This document shows positions 59,121 to 64,000 of a stretch of DNA of 64,000 bases, in pieces. This DNA is from Salegentibacter holothuriorum (GTDB taxonomy: Bacteria; Bacteroidota; Bacteroidia; Flavobacteriales; Flavobacteriaceae), in the NCBI RefSeq assembly GCF_900168045.1, contig NZ_FUYY01000005.1, positions 1 through 64,000 on the forward strand. Direction: 5' to 3'. Each line of letters begins with the position of its first letter. Position 1 is the first letter of the stretch. Both the position numbers and the translations under genes were made by a program. Below the pieces are notes generated by a model. It was not told the DNA's origin. It was given only the letters and a program-made list of their open reading frames with translations, and made no database searches.

Positions 59121-61337
59121 TTAATTTATCTGCAGCTCTTTACGTTCCCCATCTACTCCTACGGCATAGAATTTATCTTCATCGTCATAAGAATCTACAC
59201 TAAAAGAGGTTCTAGGAGAAACATAAAGAATAGCTCCATCTCTTTCTTGCTGAAATACTGTAGCGTTACCGGCTCCTGAAATACTAATATCTGTACCAGA
59301 AACGCTAACACTGCCAGAAGACAAGCTGCTTGAGCTTTTATATAAGCTTACACTTTGATCATGGATATATTGAAAGGCATCGCCAGGTTCAGGATAGCCT
59401 TTAGACTTTACATAGGCAATAGCATCATCGGCCATTTGTTGGGTAACGGTGAGATTGCCCTGCCCGTAATCATCCAAATCAAAACTACCGGGCGTAAGGA
59501 AGCCCCAGGCCTTAAAGAATTCGGTAAGGTCTAATTTGGCAACATCTGAAGCTATCTTAACGAATTCAACCTGGCTTGCACCTGGATTGGGCTGATTTTC
59601 CTCTACACGAACCATTTCGTAAACATCTTTATAAAAATCTTTTTGTCCGCGCACATTATCCATGTATAATTGTAATTGCCAAAACGGGATCAACTTTACA
59701 AAAACATCGCCTTCTTCGGCATGTGCTTTTTGGTTTAGAAGATTGGTAAAGCCTTTTTCATAACGATTGTTGTACTTTCCTAAATCTTCTACATCAATCC
59801 TGGCTCCATTACCCCAACTAGTTTGTACATATAACGAATGTATGTTATTGGTGACCTCTGTCATTCCCAACCATTTTAATCCCGGTCTGGTTTGGTTTAC
59901 GTGGCCTACCTCATGGGCAGGGCCCCAGGGAGAAGACTTTAGGGTTTGAGGATTTGTAAGTGCTCCCATGGTTCCTTTAGCATATTCTGTACGATATGAA
60001 GTAGCGAACATATACATATCCTGGTGGGTATTGGTTCTAAAGTACATACGGGTTTTATTTGCCCTGTCGTACTTATATAAGCCCATAAAATCTTGCTCCA
60101 TGTCTACCAACTCATCATAAAGTCCAATAAGCTCTTCTACGTCATTGGTGTTTTGGCGTAAATCATCTGTAGTAAAAGTTAAATGCGCAAATTCCCCAAG
60201 GATATCAAAATGACTATAACCGGCATTTCCTACAAGTTCTTGCCAATCTGCATTGGTATGTTTGGCAATGTCGAAATAACCATTAATTTTTCCGGTAGCA
60301 AAATTTGCTTTTACTGTATGGTCTTGTTCATCCTGGTAAATAAGGTAGGCTAGACCTTCTGTAGTTACTTTAAATCTATTCACTCCTGGTTGTAATACAT
60401 GGTCTTCTCCGCCAAATCCCTGGTTATGATTTACCACACGAAGCACTATTTCGCCCTCAAAATCATCCATAAATACAACCATTTCAGTACCCCAAGGTAC
60501 CTGAATACCCGTTACGTTATCATAAAGCCCATAAGGAACGGTTTTGTTTTCGGTAGCGATTATATTAGGGTCTGGATAACTTTTAAATTCTCCTATTCTA
60601 AATTCATCATAAACATCTTCATGGATAGCCATCGCCATATTTCTAATAAACTCATTCTCTATGGCTTCAATATCTTCCAGGCTTGTGCCGGGCTTTAATT
60701 TTGTAGCTGCTTTATCTTCAAAAATGCTTAAGCTTTCTTCAACAGAAGCACTTTTTTTGTAAAACTCAATTTCGGCTAGGCTAACAAAGTCGTTAATTCC
60801 TTCAGTTACCGAAATTTTTAGGCTTTTGGGGTTTATAAAACCTTCTGGGAAGGGTATAATTTTAGGGTTTCCAGGCTTGTCAAAATCAAATTCCAGGTAC
60901 TTCTGGTATTCCTGGTCCTCACGGCTTTGGATATGAATAATCCCTTTTTTAATTCGGCCGTTGCTTTGATCATTACGTGGATACAGGATTAAATAATCAA
61001 TTTTTTCGGTATCCTCTGTAAAAAAATATTCTAATTCAACCGGATATTCTGTTCCATTACCCCATGGGCTGTGATAAATTGTACTTTTATCCCCATCTAT
61101 TGACTTTTGAATATCTGTACCAGGTTGATGTTGACTGGCAATAGCATCTTCCAGGCTAATTTTTTCGTCTTTTGCAATTTTATTAGCATCTCCAGGATCG
61201 TATTCTGTAGGAGGCTCAGGTTTTGCAATGGGTGGTTCTGTGATTTCTTTTTCTATCTCATCTTTATCGGAACAGCTAATGCTCACTAAAAGAAAAAGCA
61301 TAAAAAAAATAGGAGATTTCTTGGTGATAATTTTCAT
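59121..61337 (-). CDS. M60 metallopeptidase surface lipoprotein with F5/8-type C domain
   Basis: A 738-residue lipoprotein (lipobox SISC, Cys22, followed by SDKDE, a surface-export type signal). Residues about 55-195 are an F5/8 type C (discoidin-like) carbohydrate-binding module (TIYHSPWGNGTEYPVELEY, SLAEIEFYKK). The M60 catalytic domain follows with HEVGH at 475-479 and Glu 15 residues on (GMTEVTNN). A C-terminal beta domain (about 645-738, Ser-rich then EDKFYAVGVDGE) ends the protein. A surface-tethered glycoprotein-binding protease is the natural reading. It lies downstream of SusD and the F5/8 lipoprotein in the same direction. Confidence 0.9.
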   Translation of the reverse strand: MKIITKKSPIFFMLFLLVSISCSDKDEIEKEITEPPIAKPEPPTEYDPGDANKIAKDEKISLEDAIASQHQPGTDIQKSIDGDKSTIYHSPWGNGTEYPVELEYFFTEDTEKIDYLILYPRNDQSNGRIKKGIIHIQSREDQEYQKYLEFDFDKPGNPKIIPFPEGFINPKSLKISVTEGINDFVSLAEIEFYKKSASVEESLSIFEDKAATKLKPGTSLEDIEAIENEFIRNMAMAIHEDVYDEFRIGEFKSYPDPNIIATENKTVPYGLYDNVTGIQVPWGTEMVVFMDDFEGEIVLRVVNHNQGFGGEDHVLQPGVNRFKVTTEGLAYLIYQDEQDHTVKANFATGKINGYFDIAKHTNADWQELVGNAGYSHFDILGEFAHLTFTTDDLRQNTNDVEELIGLYDELVDMEQDFMGLYKYDRANKTRMYFRTNTHQDMYMFATSYRTEYAKGTMGALTNPQTLKSSPWGPAHEVGHVNQTRPGLKWLGMTEVTNNIHSLYVQTSWGNGARIDVEDLGKYNNRYEKGFTNLLNQKAHAEEGDVFVKLIPFWQLQLYMDNVRGQKDFYKDVYEMVRVEENQPNPGASQVEFVKIASDVAKLDLTEFFKAWGFLTPGSFDLDDYGQGNLTVTQQMADDAIAYVKSKGYPEPGDAFQYIHDQSVSLYKSSSSLSSGSVSVSGTDISISGAGNATVFQQERDGAILYVSPRTSFSVDSYDDEDKFYAVGVDGERKELQIN

Positions 61338-61580
61338 ATAAATAATTTTAGATAATGTGGGATATTTGATTGAAAAGAATTCAGCTTTTTTTGGAGTCGA
61401 GTGTTTATTAAAATAATTTTACGTGGCTGAAACTTTTTTAGGATTGAATATGAAACGAAATCCTATTAGATCATGGGGTGAAAAAAATACTTATTTCCAA
61501 CAACTAAATTGTGTAAAACTTGTAAAACATAAGCAATCATTAAAAAGTAAAACTACTAAAAGAAGTTTATTTAAATAAAG

Positions 61581-61618
61581 AGCCAGGTTACTACTAGTGA
61601 GCAACCTGGCTGTTTTTT
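61581..61618. terminator. Intrinsic terminator
   Basis: AGCCAGGTT and AACCTGGCT form a 9-base stem. The A-rich left flank gives a U tract for one direction and GTTTTTT gives one for the other. It lies directly past the stop of the F5/8 lipoprotein gene (minus strand). Confidence 0.75.
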
Positions 61619-61622
61619 ATCT

Positions 61623-62510
61623 CTAAAAGTTATAATATTCTTCTTCGGCCTCTTCTTCTTTATCAACTATGTTAGAATCCATATTGTAAAATGATATCTC
61701 GCCAAGGTGGGCGAAAGTGCCACTTCCATTTTTTAAGATCATAACTCTAAAATATTGCGATTCGTAATTCTTATCAAAAGTTAATTCGTGTTCTGAAGAA
61801 TTGTCTGAGATCGGTAAATTATCCCGAGATTCCCAAACCCTTTCCCAGGTTTCTGCATCTTCACTTACCTCAAGTCCCCATTGCTGAGGTCTTCCTGAGG
61901 TGTTGGCACTTTGACGGAACCAATACTTAATAGCTCCTAGATTTTTAGGCTCATCAAAATTAATTTGGATCCAGTGGGGGAGCGGTGCAACACCACTTGA
62001 CCAGGCTGAATGCCAATAAGTAGAGGGATCTCCATCTACCAAATTTTCCTTTGGACCTTCACTTTGTTCCTGGGTGAAAGTGTCTAACATAGAAGCTTCT
62101 ACATCCACGCTATTTAATTGATTAGGAAAAAAAGTAATCTCAGCAGATCTTCTTATTGGTCTAACCTTTCCGGTAGTTAGTACCTCACCTTCGGTTTTTG
62201 CATTTGGGGTTTCATTTACCGCTTGCACTTCAAAACTGAATTCTTCAGCATTAATTAAACCTTCAACTAGTAAGGTGTCGGTATATTTACTTACTCTTTC
62301 TAAAACTTCTTTTCCATTTTTTAAATAGCGAACTTCCAAATAAGTAAATGCGCTATCAGAAGGTATTTCCCATTTTACCAATGCCCCTCCAATTCGTGGT
62401 TCGGCTGAGACATTCATCACATTAGATGGTGCCGGTAGGTTTTCATCGTCCTTATCGCAACTTATTACGAAAAGGGACAATAAAGCAATATATAATAGTT
62501 TTTTCATCAC
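61623..62510 (-). CDS. SusD-linked surface lipoprotein: fibronectin-like (DUF4959-type) plus F5/8 type C
   Basis: A 295-residue lipoprotein (lipobox FVISC, Cys18, then DKDDE, a strong surface signal). Residues about 28-110 form a fibronectin III-like domain of the DUF4959 type (NVMNVSAEPRIGGALVKWE). Residues about 145-275 form an F5/8 type C module (LVDGDPSTYWHSAW, HWIQINFDEP, FAHLGEISFY). Such proteins are the third partner in many SusCD loci and bind the glycan at the surface. The gene follows SusD after a 15-base gap. The second ATG (62507) is an equally good start. Confidence 0.87.
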   Translation of the reverse strand: MMKKLLYIALLSLFVISCDKDDENLPAPSNVMNVSAEPRIGGALVKWEIPSDSAFTYLEVRYLKNGKEVLERVSKYTDTLLVEGLINAEEFSFEVQAVNETPNAKTEGEVLTTGKVRPIRRSAEITFFPNQLNSVDVEASMLDTFTQEQSEGPKENLVDGDPSTYWHSAWSSGVAPLPHWIQINFDEPKNLGAIKYWFRQSANTSGRPQQWGLEVSEDAETWERVWESRDNLPISDNSSEHELTFDKNYESQYFRVMILKNGSGTFAHLGEISFYNMDSNIVDKEEEAEEEYYNF

Positions 62511-62525
62511 TTTTGTTTTTTAATG

Positions 62526-64000
62526 TTAGTATCCAGGATTCTGAATTAACAGTTCGTTTTTATTAACTTCAGCCTGTGGAATAGGCATCAAATAATTCCT
62601 CTGGCTAAAATTCCTTGGAAATTTCACCTCGGTTACCTGGAAAAATTCTTCATCTGTTTCTCCCTGGATATTCATTCCCTTGGCTTTAGTATCTAAATAT
62701 TGATCGGCAATTTGCCATCTTCTTAAATCCCAGAATCTATGATTTTCCAAATAAAGTTCTATGGTTCTTTCCTGGCGTACTATTTCCCGGAGGGTCTCCT
62801 GGTCGTTAGCTCCACCAATAGGTGCCCAGGCTTCATCTATAGTTGGTATTCCGGCTCTTACCCGTACTTTATCAATATACTCTTTAGCAGTATTTAAATT
62901 TTGTCCAGTTTCAATTAAAGCTTCCGCATAATTCAAATACAATTCTGCGAGCCTAATTACCGGCCAGGGGTAATTAACACTTACCTGAAGACGACTCTGA
63001 TCTAATAAAGGAGCAACTCCTTTTTTGTTTAAATATCCTGTAGGGCTATAATTATTGCTACGTCCCTGGATACCTTCATCATCATTTCTACGATAATTGG
63101 TAACAATTCGCTTCTGGTCATCCCTTATAATCTCATAATAGTCATTATGATAAGATATCCAGGCCTCGAAACGAGGTTCCCTATTTAGGTTTAAAGACAA
63201 CGTATTACCTAAAGCAGTACTGTCTATATTATAGCGACCTTGATAATCGTATTCAGGGTCCTTATCAATAGGTAGGCCGTTCTCTGAATAAAAACTTTCT
63301 AAAATTGTTAGGGTAGGGGCTACGCCATTCCACGATGTACCTGGAATAAAAGGGGTACTTTTGTTTTGGAAAGCATAAACACCTTCACGTCTGGTTTCAG
63401 CCCAAATTAACTCATCGGTTTGCTTATCTACGTAAACATAGCGAAGGTCTTTTTCGATAGGATCTTCCGGAAACTCTGAATCATAATCACTATTTGCATA
63501 TAACCTATTACCGGCAGCTAAAGCTATATCAATTGCCTCTTTGTTAGCGTCGGCAGCTCTTTGCCACTTAGCCTCTTCGTAGGAAGTACTAATTAGCTGG
63601 TTTCCATCATGGTCTGTAAACCCATTAAATAAACTGGAATTATTAGCGCCACCTCCATTAAATAAAGGAGATGCAGCATACAATAACATTCTTGCCTTAA
63701 TTGACTTTGCAATAACACTGGTAGCCCTTCCAAAATCGCTGGAGCTGGTTTGTTCCATGGGTAGTCCCTGTGCTGCTTCATCTAACTTACCAGCAATAAA
63801 ATCTACACTTTCATCGTAAGTTGCTCTCAAAGGATAGTCTTCAGCAGGCATGTTAATATCAAATTGTTTGTCTGCAATCACTACGGGTCCATACATTCTT
63901 AATAGAAGAAAATGAAAATAGCCTATTAAAAAATCTGCTTCGGCTTTGTATTGGTTTTTCGTGCTCTGTTCAATACCTTCCACACTGTCTATATTACTCT
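62526..64000 (-). CDS. SusD/RagB family outer-membrane nutrient-binding protein (5' end beyond window)
   Basis: At least 485 residues of a SusD-type lipoprotein; the N-terminus with signal and lipobox lies beyond 64,000. Seen: the TPR-like helical segment KAEADFLIGYFHFLLLRMYG, the RATSVIAKSIKARMLLYAAS helix, the SusD motif YPWPVIRLAELYLNYAEAL, and the C-terminal IVRQERTIELYLENHRFWDLRRW with final PIPQAEVNKNELLIQNPGY. SusD caps a SusC TonB-dependent transporter, which should lie just upstream, outside the window. With the F5/8 lipoprotein and M60 enzymes it defines a utilisation locus for glycoproteins or glycopeptides. Confidence 0.93.
   Translation of the reverse strand, partial: SNIDSVEGIEQSTKNQYKAEADFLIGYFHFLLLRMYGPVVIADKQFDINMPAEDYPLRATYDESVDFIAGKLDEAAQGLPMEQTSSSDFGRATSVIAKSIKARMLLYAASPLFNGGGANNSSLFNGFTDHDGNQLISTSYEEAKWQRAADANKEAIDIALAAGNRLYANSDYDSEFPEDPIEKDLRYVYVDKQTDELIWAETRREGVYAFQNKSTPFIPGTSWNGVAPTLTILESFYSENGLPIDKDPEYDYQGRYNIDSTALGNTLSLNLNREPRFEAWISYHNDYYEIIRDDQKRIVTNYRRNDDEGIQGRSNNYSPTGYLNKKGVAPLLDQSRLQVSVNYPWPVIRLAELYLNYAEALIETGQNLNTAKEYIDKVRVRAGIPTIDEAWAPIGGANDQETLREIVRQERTIELYLENHRFWDLRRWQIADQYLDTKAKGMNIQGETDEEFFQVTEVKFPRNFSQRNYLMPIPQAEVNKNELLIQNPGY

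Overview
The window looks like chromosome from a marine-type flavobacterium (Bacteroidota, Flavobacteriaceae). This is inferred from TAnnTTTG promoter boxes, Cys-Ser/Asp-rich surface lipoprotein signals, SusD-type proteins, a bacillithiol gene (bshC) and typical flavobacterial gene families. No rRNA or taxonomic marker is present, so the genus is not fixed.

Layout. 1-22.9 kb is ordinary, densely coding DNA: a Ca2+/Na+ exchanger coupled to an M16 protease, an M14 carboxypeptidase, bshC with a PLP decarboxylase, a SIMPL protein, guaA, a LysM/OsmC/HExxH operon, an mnmA/FMN-oxidoreductase pair, a four-FAS1 surface lipoprotein, an M28 peptidase and an SGNH hydrolase. Several palindromic or paired intergenic repeats lie in this stretch. 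A tRNA-Ser(UGA) gene with a good flavobacterial promoter ends it at 22,916.

22,917-42,059 is the exceptional part: about 19.1 kb in which the + strand is roughly half or more A and very poor in T (hand counts of 60-base lines give 1-6 T in most lines), with many long A runs and no recognisable intact gene. Its ends are abrupt: the tRNA 3' end on the left and the 3' end of a TlpA-like gene, probably truncated, on the right. The central 29.3-38.8 kb is less extreme. On the minus strand it keeps improbably long open frames (one of 534 codons) with faint but repeated hallmarks of PKD/Ig-like domains of giant flavobacterial cell-surface adhesins. I read it as an A-depleted, frame-broken giant adhesin gene embedded in, or partly converted into, an A-rich non-coding tract. 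The nature of the whole tract is unresolved and it is the main candidate for something undescribed.

42.1-54.1 kb is a redox/signalling cluster on the minus strand: three thioredoxin-fold (TlpA-type) proteins around two tandemly duplicated LytS/LytTR-type two-component pairs. Direct repeats of AACTGCA with an exact 20-base period lie about 70-100 bases before each kinase start, and a third pair lies upstream of the last TlpA gene. That third pair is now separated from its presumed target by a DUF559 nuclease gene bracketed by 92-base direct repeats. A MITE-like element sits between the second kinase and the TlpA gene.

54.1-64 kb holds small membrane and exported proteins, a DUF4419 protein, and the distal part of a glycan/glycoprotein utilisation locus: SusD (cut by the window edge), a surface F5/8-type lipoprotein and two M60 (enhancin-like) metallopeptidases. 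This suggests capture and proteolysis of O-glycosylated proteins.
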